Shown here: positions 52,701-63,670 of the stretch, piece after piece
Layout of the letters: each line of letters starts with the position of its first letter
How positions within the stretch are numbered: position 1 is the first letter of the stretch
NCBI RefSeq assembly: GCF_003073045.1
Contig: NC_037603.1
Coordinates: 16,312,192 to 16,376,191, forward strand
DNA from: Pomacea canaliculata
Lineage: Eukaryota; Mollusca; Gastropoda; Architaenioglossa; Ampullariidae
Direction: 5' to 3'
DNA length: 64,000 nucleotides
The notes under the pieces: model-generated
The model's input: the letters and a program-made list of their open reading frames with translations, nothing else
The model's database searches: none
Told to the model about the DNA's origin: nothing
Position numbers and translations under genes: made by a program

Positions 52701-53178
52701 CCTGAATGTTATGTTTGCCCTTTTAATGACAACAGAGTTGTTTAAACGTGACCCGCCAAAACATTATTCTGGAGATCACCTACATAGTCACCCTAGTGTA
52801 TGACAGTCGTTGGTTGACGTGACAAAAGCTGACTAGAGACCATCACTCCCCTCTCGCATCTTACAACATTTGTGATTGGCCAATTCCAACCGTACTTCGC
52901 AAAGTCGTAATTACTACATCTCCGAATATGTTTTTTTTTTTTTTTTAATTATCAATATATAAACATTCACACAAAACTTGTAACTTGTAAAACTATGCTA
53001 AAATGTTACTCTGAAGGGTACAATGTTAAAAATCTGTATTATTCATTAGAGGCTGGTGGAACAGCAGGAAGCGGAAATAACAAATTACGCTTTACAGCAC
53101 AAAGCATTTTGGCGTACTTGCTACGAACGCTTTTAAGAGACAGCTACCGCTGGTTTAAAATTTGCACTGCGTAAGAGG
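52700..53178. promoter_or_regulatory. shared head-to-head promoter region, TMEM164 / CLNS1A
   Basis: The inferred first TMEM164 exon (minus) and the CLNS1A start codon (plus, 53,179) face away from this interval, about 640 bases apart. I see no well-placed TATA box. GGAA-type sites occur at AGGAAGCGGAAATAA (53,067-53,081), which resemble ETS-factor sites common in housekeeping promoters. A T-run lies at 52,930-52,946. A bidirectional promoter is inference from geometry. Confidence 0.35.
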
Positions 53179-56100
53179 ATGGTTTTACTAACCAATTTCT
53201 CACCTCCTACTGAAGGAATCAGGCATTGTCAGGTCAATACTTCAGTTGATGTTGATGGCAAAGACTTGGGTAACGGAACGCTTTACATAGCAGAGAGGTA
53301 GAGTTCATTACCATGATCATGATAAATGTCATTTTGTTTTGTGGACATATATCTCCATCACAGTATGTCAGATATATATGTAAAACGGATACATACGAGA
53401 TTTTATATTTATTGTGGAATAATACGTTGTTAGAATGTTTAGCTGTTTTGGAACAGTACACAGTCTTGGGTCGGTCAGATGACATCAGATCTTGCCCTTG
53501 GTATTTTTAATAATAATAAGTGAGAATTTATGTAGCTCAATATCTCAGCCAAAGGCGGACTCATTTCGCTGAACAAGATCACGAAAATGTCATGAAGAGC
53601 AATGCGAAGACTCGCTGGGTTCCAGCTTTGAAGGGTGATCACTGTAGATTTAATGGTAAAGATTCCAGAGAATAAGGATTGGTGACATCAGGAGAATATT
53701 TAAAAAATATTAAGATATCTTGAGAATATGAAGAAATGTTGTCATATGAAACTGTATAAAGGTAATCACTTTAGTTTATTCAACAATTTTTATTCTTCCT
53801 TTTATTTCTAACTTTTACTGTGTAACTAGAGCACCTTCCATGTTCAAATTGCCCACTTGGACAAATGAAGTTCATCATTGTCATTGTCATTCGCTGCAGC
53901 TCAAGGTTGCTGCCAAAGCGAGTGTACTTCAGCCAGGGCCGTGCTTAGGGCCCCATGCTTTTGATGGTTGTTAGGGGCCCCGCACTTTTGATTAATATGG
54001 TGACTAGGGATCGTAACGTTGAGAGCCTTGCTCATACCTTATACCTCATGTCTCATGCTAAAAACAGGCCTGACTCCAGTCAGGAGATCTGAACAATGTG
54101 CACTTCAAAATAATATTATATACAGTCCAGCTGCAAACCGTAAGAGAAAGAAAATTCAGCAAAAGCACATGTAAATATGAAGGTCCAACACTTTTATCCA
54201 AATTGAAGCACAATCTCAAAAACAGAAGCAAAATCAAGGAGAGCCAATCCCCTCAGCCTGTTAGGCAAAGGGACAGAACTCTTGGGCTTTTATGGGGTTT
54301 TTTTTTTTTCATTGTTAGTCATTTCGGATGTTACTGCCTTTCATTTACAGCAAAATTATTGTTTCATGTTGATCCTATATTTAGGTGAAGCTTACATGTG
54401 TCACTAGAAGTGTCTGTTAAAATATCAAGAAAGCTCTTAGGGAAAAAAAAATCAATCACAGATTCTCTCAGTTAGATGTAAGTCACACACATAAATATAT
54501 ATTAATACAAAAAAATATGTCTTCAATTAAAAAATTGTTAATAAAAACTATTTTGTTCTCTATTTCTTATTTTTTTGGGAACCTTATTTAAATGTCACCT
54601 GCTGAAATTATTCTTCAGAAACAAATTAATAGTGGTTTTAGTCATACTGATATCTTTGATTTGCTAAACAGTCAGTAGAACTTGCTATTTGGTGTACAAA
54701 GAAATACAAGCAAGTAGATCAGGAACAAAATATTTAAGACTATGTACAAGTTTGGGGTTTGATTTTTACAACTTTGTACCAGAATATAAAAAGCATCAAA
54801 CACACATGTATGTAGTGATGGCTGAAGTTTAATAAATATTTTTCTTTTTATCTCAAGTTGTGTATCATGGCAGAAAGACAGCACATGCACAGGATTTTCA
54901 TTGCAGTACCCAGGTATTAGCCTGCATGCCATCTCTCGTGACCTCACTTCATTCCCCAGTGAGTGTCTGTACCTGATGATTGATGGCAAGCTTCCTGGTC
55001 AGTATTTTCCTAGTATTTTCTATTTGTGCAAGAGAGTAGGCATTTATACAGAGAGTGTGCATGGAGAGAACATATATACAGCTTTTTCTGTAGAAACATG
55101 TATAAATCTATAAAAGAAGTCCTATGACATTAAGAGCGAACTATTGGAAACCCACTTTTTACAGGGTAGGATTGCTAGCCCCATGCCCAACCCTCCTCCT
55201 TTATGCGGGCTTGGGACCGGGGGTTTTCCAGGCAGAGTTAATCCTTATAGTGATGTTGCCTTATTAATTGAAGTGTTTATGAATTAAATACTACATGTAC
55301 TTTTTCTGCAACATATAAACATTGTGCACATAAAAATAGTTGAATATGTGTGCTGTTGTCATCATTTCCTGAGTGAGGCAGGATTGGAATGAAATCGAAA
55401 GTATATGACGAGTGTAGACATACTCCAATTTGAAATGCATTATATGTAGCAGTTGCCTCTCTCATTAGATATTCTGCTTCAGGTGCAGAAGAAGAGAAAG
55501 AGGCAAGTTCTAGCGAAGATGAGGATTCTGAGAGTAAGATCACTGAAATGAGGTTTATCCCTGCTGACAAAGATGCTTGTAAGTATTGATAGTATGTTAA
55601 ATTTGTTAATTTATTTGTTAAATATTTCTTAAATGCTTTTAAACTAATCTTATTTATTTTCACTTTTGTATTCATGCTTCGGAATGGTCTTTTGCGTTTA
55701 GATGAAATTTAGTTTAGTAGTGGACTTGTGATTTCTGCATGTTAAGGTGATTAATATAAAGGTTGGTTATAGATTGTCATTCCCTTCTGGCTTACAGCGC
55801 TTTACAAAACTAAAACTACAATGGTAATGGTACATACAGCATATTCACATACTTGATTATTTAACAATCAAGCATGTAGGCTTCTGCAGACTGTCAAAAC
55901 ATCATGGAACAAGTGCATCTTTAGCTGCTGCTTAAATGCTGACCATGGTGATGAATATGTCAATGGAAGGAAAATAGGTGGACAGAGTTGCAAAAAATTG
56001 CCCTGAAAATGGAAAAAAGCTAGAGTTGTAATGTGGTACTGTAGCATATACAAAACTTCACTGGCCCTGAGCAAAGGGAATATAATATAAGGTGTGATGT

Positions 56101-58012
56101 GCTCATGCTTTGATTTACAGACAAGGTACACATCGCAGTTCTGAACTGGCTGCAAGTGCATGATCTTGTCAACAAATAACTTGATTAGAGTAAGGTATTG
56201 CAGTGGGTTTTACGACTTCACTACTTGTGACTTTTCTATTGATTAAGGATAAACTTTACAAAGTGCTTTGCAAAAAACACAGTTATAATAATAGTAGCCA
56301 GTCTCATAAGAAAAGAGCTCATCGTTGTATGGCCAGTTTGCAAAGTCACTAGAAGAAAGCAGGTGCCATCAGCACAGGTGTTGTCTGCAGCCTTGCCCTT
56401 GCATGGGATCTTTCTCAAGCCCTAAAGTGATGTCCAAAAAGTAGCTAAAATTTAAGACATTTGTGTCAAAGCTCAACTCTGTAATCTTTGGTGCCTAACC
56501 TTCACAGTAGCTTTTGTTAGAGCAAAAGGCTAGCTAGTAACAGTCATAAATGTAGCTTCCTTGACACTTCAGTCATAGGCCACAGTCAACAATACAAGGA
56601 AAGAAATCATAGCAAATCGAAGTCTATTTACTTAAGTCAAAATTTAGATTATTGATAACTGAACTCCAGAGGAGAGAAAACAATAACACATGAAGATAAT
56701 ATCTTGCAGGCTATAAGGCCACCATCGAATTTGTGAATTCCCCCTACATCACCCCCCCCCCCCTCCAAAAAAGGTAGTATAGTTCTAACAAAAATGCAAA
56801 AAGGAGTCAAACCTTCTTCAACCTTTTAAGGAGTCAGTGTGAATAAGTGGGAAGGTTGTTGCCAGTGAGAAATAAGCAGACTGTTTTTGTGATAATTGAC
56901 TGCTGTGTTACTATCAGTGGAAAGCATGTACAAAGCCATGTCAGCCTGTCAGGCGCTGCACCCGGATCCAGAAGATATTGACTCTGAGGAGGAGGAAGAA
57001 AAATATGCCTATGAGGAGGAGGAGGAGGAGGATGATGGCAAGTGTAAAGACAGAAAAGTTTGTGTGTGTGTGTGTGTGCATGCATTCCTGCACAGAATTT
57101 GTTTGCATGCATCCATGCAAACGGTTGATGGATTAGTGTTTTGAGAGAGAAAAGAAAGGTGTTATATGTGTTGTCTGTTAAATTAAATGTTCACTAAAAA
57201 GATAGGATGAAATGCTGATCATAGGAGTTGTTTTTGACGTTTTTTGCTTTTTCTCAGCACTAGTTAGTAAAAATAATAATTTCTGTTAAGCAGATCTCAA
57301 ATAGTCCTTAAAAATATGTTTATGCTACAAAACAGTTTAGAATAAAGTGCCTTTTTTACCCCCTCAGGTGTTTATGAAGAAGAGGAAGGAGCAGCTCACT
57401 TGACACCTGCTGGCCGAGCAAGGCTGGCTCAGTTTGATGCTCTCTTGCAAGGAGGAGATCCTGGTGAAGTGTTGCCTTCTGCCAATGGTTATCATCGACC
57501 AGCACCCATAATGGGCATAGCAGGTAATAGATATATCACTGCCATGCATTTTGCATAGTAACTACAACAGTAAAAATATGATCTTATGCTTTTTTTTTAT
57601 AACTGATGTGCTTTATTTGATAAAAAAAAAAGAATGAACTGCATCAAGACTGCCATATCTGCTTCCCTGAAGCAGTGGCTGATCCCTTCTGATGGTGTTA
57701 ATGTAACTTAAACTAATTTAGCGCAGTTACTTTAAAGAAGGTGCCTGTCATTTAGTGCATTATTGTTGTCAAGGGTATTTAAAAATTATTTTATTGAGGT
57801 GGGAAACAATTTTGTACTGAGATTACAAAGTTTTAAATTGTCAACAAAAATTGAGTTATGTCTGGATGTTAATGACCTAATGTTCTTAAGTTGTATGCAA
57901 AATCAGTCAACTTCAATTTCTGGTTACTGTATCTCGTGGAACAGGAGACGGATGTTCAGCTGATGAACCTATGGAACTTGGACAGTTTCAGGATGCAGAT
58001 GAAATGGAATAG
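53179..58012 (+). CDS. CLNS1A: pICln, methylosome chloride-conductance-regulator family
   Basis: pICln binds Sm proteins with a PH-like fold, delivers them to the PRMT5 methylosome and helps snRNP assembly; it is cytosolic and nuclear. Supported exons: 53179-53297, 54907-54997, 55483-55578, 56918-57037, 57368-57523, 57945-58012. The start reads MVLLTNFSPPTEGIRH, then GKDLGNGTLYIAE, matching the family's N-terminal strands. Later blocks are YPGISLHAISRD, ECLYLMIDGK, ITEMRFIPADKDA, LESMYKAMSACQALHPDPED, an acidic Glu-rich run, AAHLTPAGRARLAQFD, and an acidic C-terminus ending GQFQDADEME. The join from exon 1 (phase 2) to 54,907 (phase 0) needs one more exon. A 16-nt microexon at 54,462-54,477 has good splice sites and the right phases, giving 221 residues (human 237), but it lacks the family Trp. 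The intron after 57,037 has a GC donor. Confidence 0.9.
53925..54005. repeat. GGGCCCC-rich repeat fragment in CLNS1A intron
   Basis: The phrases GGGCCGTGCTTAGGGCCCCATGCTTTTGA and GTTAGGGGCCCCGCACTTTTGATT are similar to each other and contain palindromic GGGGCCCC cores. They look like a fragment of a dispersed repeat. I cannot name its family. Confidence 0.35.
55775..56165 (-). mobile_element. possible LINE 3' fragment in CLNS1A intron
   Basis: The minus strand includes SKHEHITP and SAFKQQLKMHLFHD, which resemble the last blocks of an L2/CR1 open frame (R-S-x-H-I-T-P and F-K-x-x-L-K-T-H-L-F), and an AGCGCT-type phrase (TTTGTAAAGCGCTGTAAG near 55,795-55,812). The match is patchy, so confidence is low. 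Confidence 0.4.
57060..57081 (+). repeat. GT microsatellite after CLNS1A GC donor
   Basis: About ten GT repeats begin roughly 20 bases downstream of the GC donor at 57,038. They offer several GT dinucleotides, but none fits the frame phase as well as the GC site. Confidence 0.7.
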
Positions 58013-59640
58013 TTCCTAAATCAATGGTCACAAAAGTAATCTCAAGAACGTGCAGAATAAGCAGGTCATGTGCCTGGATGGCAGCAGCAAGAGGTGTAAC
58101 ATGAAGCCATGTTGCTACGATGCACAAACATTATGTGCTGAATTCTTTCACAGCAATTGATAGGCTGGCGAAGATACAGAGTGTCTGGTGGCTTGATGTG
58201 GTAATGATTGAGTGGGTCAGGACCTTTCCACTTGGCGTTTTGAAGCAGTGTGGAAGGAAATGGACATTGACTTTTTCCTGTGAGAAGCCCAGTTAAGAAT
58301 GGCGTTATAAGCATCAAATCAGGTGATTTTGATAAGCTTGGTTATAAAGCAGTGAAGTTGAGAAAATAATGAAGATGAATGGCTTTCTCCTGGACAATTT
58401 TGACAGGAGCATTAAAAATTTAGATGTATTGATGGTCAATCAGCATCAGGAATGAAACAGATGCTGCTAATGACCTCAGGGGTTGTCCAGTAATTCTTTA
58501 TTTGCTTGATTGGCAGCATATGTGCGGCTGTAGATTTAATCTGCAGAGCATGTCTTTATTAGCAGATAATAAAATGGCAGGTCGTTTGCATAAGAAGAGG
58601 ATTTATCGTCTCAGTTCTAGAGTATTGCTTTTACAATCATTTCATATCATGAAGTGTATTCACATCATGAATGAACATAACAAAGAAGCCAAAATATTGG
58701 TTTTAGAGGATAAAAGTGGTATAATGCATTTCATTGTAAAAGATCATTTATATGTATTGTCATTTAGAACTTTGAATGTTATTCTGATGCTAGTCTGGTG
58801 TTTCAAGTTTAATGAACTAGCAGCAACATTGTAAAGAAATACAGTAACATCCTTTTTTTTGCTTGAGGACATTTTTACAGAGGTCTGCCTCTTTATTTTG
58901 CTGCTCACAACCTATCTCTCCAACTTTCACCACTAGCCATCTTTTAAGCACTTAAATTCCTCAAAACAAGTTATGTGGCTGTGCATTTGCCAGCGTTGAG
59001 TTAAATGTGACAAGATGTCCAGAAGAGTTATGTCAAATTATGCTGATATTGCACCATCAACATACCTGGTTTATTGACAAGTTTGTTTTGTTTTTCTTTA
59101 ACCTGTTTCCTATTAAAATGAAGTGTGAGCGTTCGCACCATTTGACGAAATCAGTTTTACAAAGAACATTTTGCTTGAATTTCATTTTCTGTAGAAGAAT
59201 GCTTCTAAATGTAACACAAAGTAGGTTGCAAAGATGGGTCATGGTGCTTGTTCTGTTCAATATATTTTTTTGGTAAAAAAAAAAAACCATTCCTCTAATA
59301 TCACCTGGTCTTCTATAGCTGATAATTTTGGTCATTAAGAGTCTGTCAAAATCTCTTGTTATTTAGAACCTTGAATGTTTTTTTGATGCTATTAACAGAA
59401 TGTCTGCCAGATATTTAGTTTACGTCACTGATTTGTGATTTGGATGAGCACAAGTGTCAACTGAACCCTTCCTTAGCACTCAACTCTCATACCGTACACA
59501 TTAAAACAAATACATATGACATTCTCAATCATCTATTTTAGGTATAAGTAGTTAAATTACCAAAAATTGCATAACTGGCTGTACAAAATATATGAACCAT
59601 ATGTCTGTCTATACACTAATAAAGGAATGGTTATTGTACA
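58013..59640 (+). other. CLNS1A 3' UTR
   Basis: The stop TAG is at 58,010-58,012. The next good AATAAA is at 59,618-59,623, so cleavage is expected near 59,635-59,650 and the 3' UTR would be about 1.6 kb. An A-run lies at 59,276-59,286. Open frames inside lack domains. A shorter UTR ending earlier cannot be excluded. Confidence 0.45.
59618..59623 (+). terminator. polyadenylation signal AATAAA (CLNS1A)
   Basis: A perfect hexamer in the plus orientation downstream of the CLNS1A stop, with T/G-containing sequence within 40 bases after it. It faces the minus-strand signal at 59,691-59,696. Confidence 0.5.
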
Positions 59641-59690
59641 AGCTGTTTAAGACAGCAAAACGGGGAAAACCACCCTTTTCACAAAAATAA

Positions 59691-59696
59691 TTTATT
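59691..59696 (-). terminator. polyadenylation signal AATAAA (minus-strand gene)
   Basis: TTTATT on the plus strand is AATAAA on the minus. It is the natural end signal for the angiomotin-like gene read from the right, and lies about 70 bases from the opposing CLNS1A signal. Confidence 0.45.
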
Positions 59697-62113
59697 CCAA
59701 TTCAGTCTGCTTTCTTCCTCAAAAGGTTACAGAAGAAGCAGTGTACATCACATGACAGTTACACATTCCAGACAAAAAAAACCACATCAGACATCATAAT
59801 CCAGGCATAAAATGATTCAACTATTATGTTGGTATAAAATTTCAAAAGTTTGATACTTGTTCACAAAGTTAACATTCCAAGAAAAAAGGCTCAAAATGAA
59901 ACTTACTCACAAAATGTAACATTCCAAGTAAAAAAGGAGACTCCAAACTTTTCAGTTAGATTACTATCAAAATAGAAAACAGGCCTTGTGTGAGTATAGC
60001 AACAATATCTCTTCTTTTAGATATGGATTTAATCAGCACAGGCAGCTTTAATGTGTATCACCAAAGTAAAAAGGACTGTGATCTTACAAAAATACAGAAT
60101 ACTACCTCATTTCTACAAATTAATGACAGCAAATAATGAAATGTTCACACACAAGTTCATTTCTGATAAATATTTTGATAACTTTCATTAAAGGTAGCAA
60201 GAAACTAATCTCAGAAAAAAATCTGCAGATTTTTCAGTGCTAGTACCCTTTTCTCCCACCAACATGATTACCTGACCAGCAGACAGAGACCCACCTCTGG
60301 CCCATCATCACACTGCCTGACCTGCAGGCATCCTGCAAATTATCACCTGACCAGCAGGTAGTCACAAGTTTTCTTCCTATCAGCGCATAACCTGATCTGC
60401 AAGCAGCTCCAAGCCAAAGCATTCAATCCACATGCAAAACATCTACCATCCAACTGACCAGTAAGCTTATTTGACCGATTTCTGTTCACCACATCTACCA
60501 CCCCATCCCCATTTTTAAAAAAAGCCATGAAAATATTACCTTCGCATCATCAGTAATGACTCTCCAGTCACATTTCTTAAATACAGCAATGGCTCTAGCA
60601 ACAATAGTAGCTAGTGCTTGAGAAACTAGATCAAATGACTAAAGCACCGATATTAAACTACTAGTCTTATCAAATACACCATGAATTTTCTACTTTTGTG
60701 TACTGTGACAAGTGACAATAAGCACATGATGCAAGAAAGTTTTCCAACCCTAATCAACATGAACACAGGTCTAAAATTGTCTCTGCTTCTTGTCATGCTT
60801 GTGCTTCATCACCTCACAACACATATAACAAATATCTTACAAGCTGATGAAAGAAAACAGTTGACAACAAAACATTCTGTCACAAAATGGGACTAGATGT
60901 TAGCATTTCTGACTATTGTACATCAACTGTCAGTGTGGAGCCAGTCTGTACTGCAAATGTTTGTTACAAGGTGATGCACAAATGCCAGGGTATTGCAACA
61001 ACAGCAGGAAAGAGTATAACCAAGTCTCACAAAAAACCACCCCAAAAAACATACTATTTTCTCAGGGGTGGTGCTGTGCATCTGTGTGTTCCCCAGATAT
61101 AAACAACTGACCTATCTTCAAGTGGGCACATTTTCATCAAACTTGAGACACAAGGCCAGCATACAGCACCACCAAGACATATTGCACGTTTCATCAGGGC
61201 ACTTTTCCCAACCCCCCTGACCCCATTTTACTTTTTCCCATCTATGTGCTTTTGTACCATAGCAAGAATAAATAAGTAGCCATGCCAATTCCTATATTAT
61301 CAATGCTCATGTGTATCCTATCTGTACTGTGGATTCTTTGCAAAGGAAGGCCCCTCCCCCATAAAAATTATTAAATAGATGCAACCTGGAGACATTTTTT
61401 TTCCATGAAGTATGAGACATGGGGCCTCTCTCTTGTGCATATATATAAACAAGGTGCTTCAGTCTTCAGCACTTTCAAATCAAGATTGCAATTCCCCACC
61501 CAATCAGCCTCCCTTGGTTGATCATCTATATTCTCATAAAACGATGTATGGTGTGACATGGCAACTCTCAGAGTTCAAATGTCTGCACTTGTGCTGCTAT
61601 TTAGGCATAATACACTCCAGTCTTTAGGGGCACTTATATTAGCAGGCCAGTAACAGGCAAATAGCACTCTTAAGCTCTTACGTAACCGCCCCAGAGATAG
61701 CCTCTTTGTCTCTGTTAAAAATGAAACTGCATGACAAGACTGTACATGTCCTATCTGGCTGATGGGAAAAAAACTTGTCACTGCAACATATGCACTTTCT
61801 TTCCAGATGTGTCTCCAATGGCCCATTTACAAAGACTTGTCAGTCAGCTTGCATACATGGGATGGTGGAACAACTTGATGACCAATCATGCAGCACTGCA
61901 AATAGAGCAACAAACACTCCATGGTGATGCTGTCAAACAGCATGGCAAACTGTGTGTTGCATCACTCAGCAGCTGATGGCATGGACAGTTCAAAATGTTT
62001 TCACTTGTGACCAGGTCCTTTTCTTTATCTTCAAGTAAAAAATTCCTGTGGCACATAGTTTGCTTATTGTCTCTAATCAAGATAATGCACCAACAAATCT
62101 TCTGACAAAGTGC
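59697..62113 (-). other. 3' UTR of the angiomotin-like gene
   Basis: This non-coding stretch lies between the TGA at 62,116-62,114 and the AATAAA at 59,696-59,691, a UTR of about 2.4 kb if that signal is used. It contains the degenerate CCTGACCAGCAG repeats at 60,260-60,470. Open frames inside have no recognisable domains. Confidence 0.4.
60260..60475. repeat. degenerate repeats around ACCTGACC(A/T)GCAG
   Basis: ACCTGACCAGCAGACAG, GCCTGACCTGCAGGCAT, ACCTGACCAGCAGGTAG, ACCTGATCTGCAAGCAG and AACTGACCAGTAAGCTT occur at about 30-65 base intervals. They lie in the inferred 3' UTR of the minus-strand gene. GACCAGCAGGT and GACCTGCAGGC cores are partly self-complementary. Confidence 0.5.
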
Positions 62114-63670
62114 TCACACTTGCCACAGTCTTGTCTCCTCCTCTGAGTCACTTTTGCTCTGAAAAGAAAGGAGGAAAATCTCAGCTGGTGTTTAAGGCAA
62201 TCTTGTCAAAATGTCCTGGCATTAAAACAAAAAACAAGACCAAAAACATGGTTGCAGTACTGGAATTTATATTAAGTCACACAATAGCTGCAGTGTCCTT
62301 GAATACTTTATTTTAAAGAAAATAAGCTCCCATCACACATGGTAGTTGGGGGTGGGAGAAAGATGATAAAACATACCACTGGGTGACAAGCCTGGCGCTG
62401 TTCACTGAGGGTGTCATCAAGTGACATTTTGCGACCAGTTTCTATGGCACTTGTGCTGCCTGAAAAAGAACAGATTTTAATAGTTATAGTCACTTAAAAA
62501 CTTTATTACTTTTCACTATCAATCAGAACATATATGAACATAATGTAAAATGACTTAGTTTATTTTAAAACTTCACACTAAAAGTTATTTTATGACTAGA
62601 AAATGATTAAAGATGATTAAAAATTTATATAATTGCACAAGATATGCAAAATGTTCTTAAAATATTACAAGAAAGACAAGACAAAGGATCACATCACTTC
62701 CTTCCTTTTTACTATTACTGTGCAAATGTAGGTTGTGAGCAGCCTTTTGTTTTCACTATTTACTCTAAAATTATCTGATTCTGAGACTGAAGCTAAAAGT
62801 TTTTATTTAGAGGATGAGTCCTTTGTTGTTTACGAAGAAGATAATAATAGGGCTGGAGATAATGGAATTATTCGTTCAAACCATACAACCACTAGTTGGG
62901 ATTAAAAAGAGTAAGCTAAATTTTGTTTACTTCTTATGATCACCAGCAATTGCTGATAACATCTCAAACAGAGCATTTTCTACAAAGAGTACATTTTTAC
63001 TGTTTTTGCATGTTTACCGATATTCATTAACCAGAATTTTTTAATGTGACTGTCACAATGTTTAGTATGTATTATTTGTGTAGCACTACAGTGTAAAAGA
63101 AGGTAGGTAAAAAATAATTAATAATGCAAAAAAATTTAAATGTCTTATATAGAATCAAATAAATATTTCAAAAATTGTAAATTCATTAGTTGGAAGTACT
63201 ACTACACTGATAATTTACTTTTAAATTACGCCAAAACATACTCCTAAAAATTTAATATTGTCTGATGAACTACAACTTTATAACAGTCATTCTAGAAGGC
63301 CCTTGACAACCAAATCCAAATTTTGTTTAGTTGAATTTAATGGAGAAGGGTGCACAGGTTAACCTAACAACAACAAACCAATCTAATGAAGGCAAAATGT
63401 AGCCCAGTGTTACACCACAAACCAATTTTGCACTTACCTGTCTTGACATGTCTGGCATGAACAAAGTCACCGTTGCTGCTTCCTGATGCAGTGGTTGATG
63501 TCAGTGGCCGTGTGAGTGCAGTTGTTGCAATGAGGGAGGGACGGGGAGAGTGGAGAGGGGAGCAGGAAAGAGTGTGCACACTGGAGCTGCGTGGGAGGCT
63601 GGCTGGTGTGCGTTGGTACATCTTGACCATAGCCTCCTTTTCTGTCAACTGTTTCTGAAGACCTTTAACC
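62114..63670 (-). CDS. angiomotin-like protein, C-terminal exons (partial)
   Basis: Three coding exons read from the right edge: 63670-63438, 62459-62377 and 62158-62114 (stop TGA 62,116-62,114). Splice sites are consensus and phases agree (the first starts in phase 2, the joins are phases 1 and 0). The first opens with the end of a coiled coil, VKGLQKQLTEKEAMVKMYQR, which matches the E-K-[DE]-A-M-[IV]-K-V-L-Q pattern that ends the coiled coil of angiomotins. It is followed by a Ser/Pro/Thr-rich tail (SSSVHTLSCSPLHSPRPS), then KMSLDDTLSEQRQ, then SKSDSEEETRLWQV at the end. W-Q-V fits a class II PDZ ligand, as angiomotins also end in hydrophobic PDZ ligands. The upstream exons lie outside the window, so the family call rests on one short block and could be another coiled-coil scaffold. 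The protein would bind junction or Hippo-pathway partners. Confidence 0.55.
62460..63437 (-). other. intron of the angiomotin-like gene
   Basis: AT-rich sequence between the first two exons of the partial gene. No repeat or conserved element is recognised. Confidence 0.5.

Noticed and set aside
53450-53502. Missing CLNS1A exon between GGAACAG and GTATTT
   Set aside because: It contains a S-W pair in the right entry phase, but the exit phase does not match the exon at 54,907 and the donor is weak.
54350-54383. Another missing-exon candidate for CLNS1A
   Set aside because: Splice sites and length fit, but the required frame contains stop codons.
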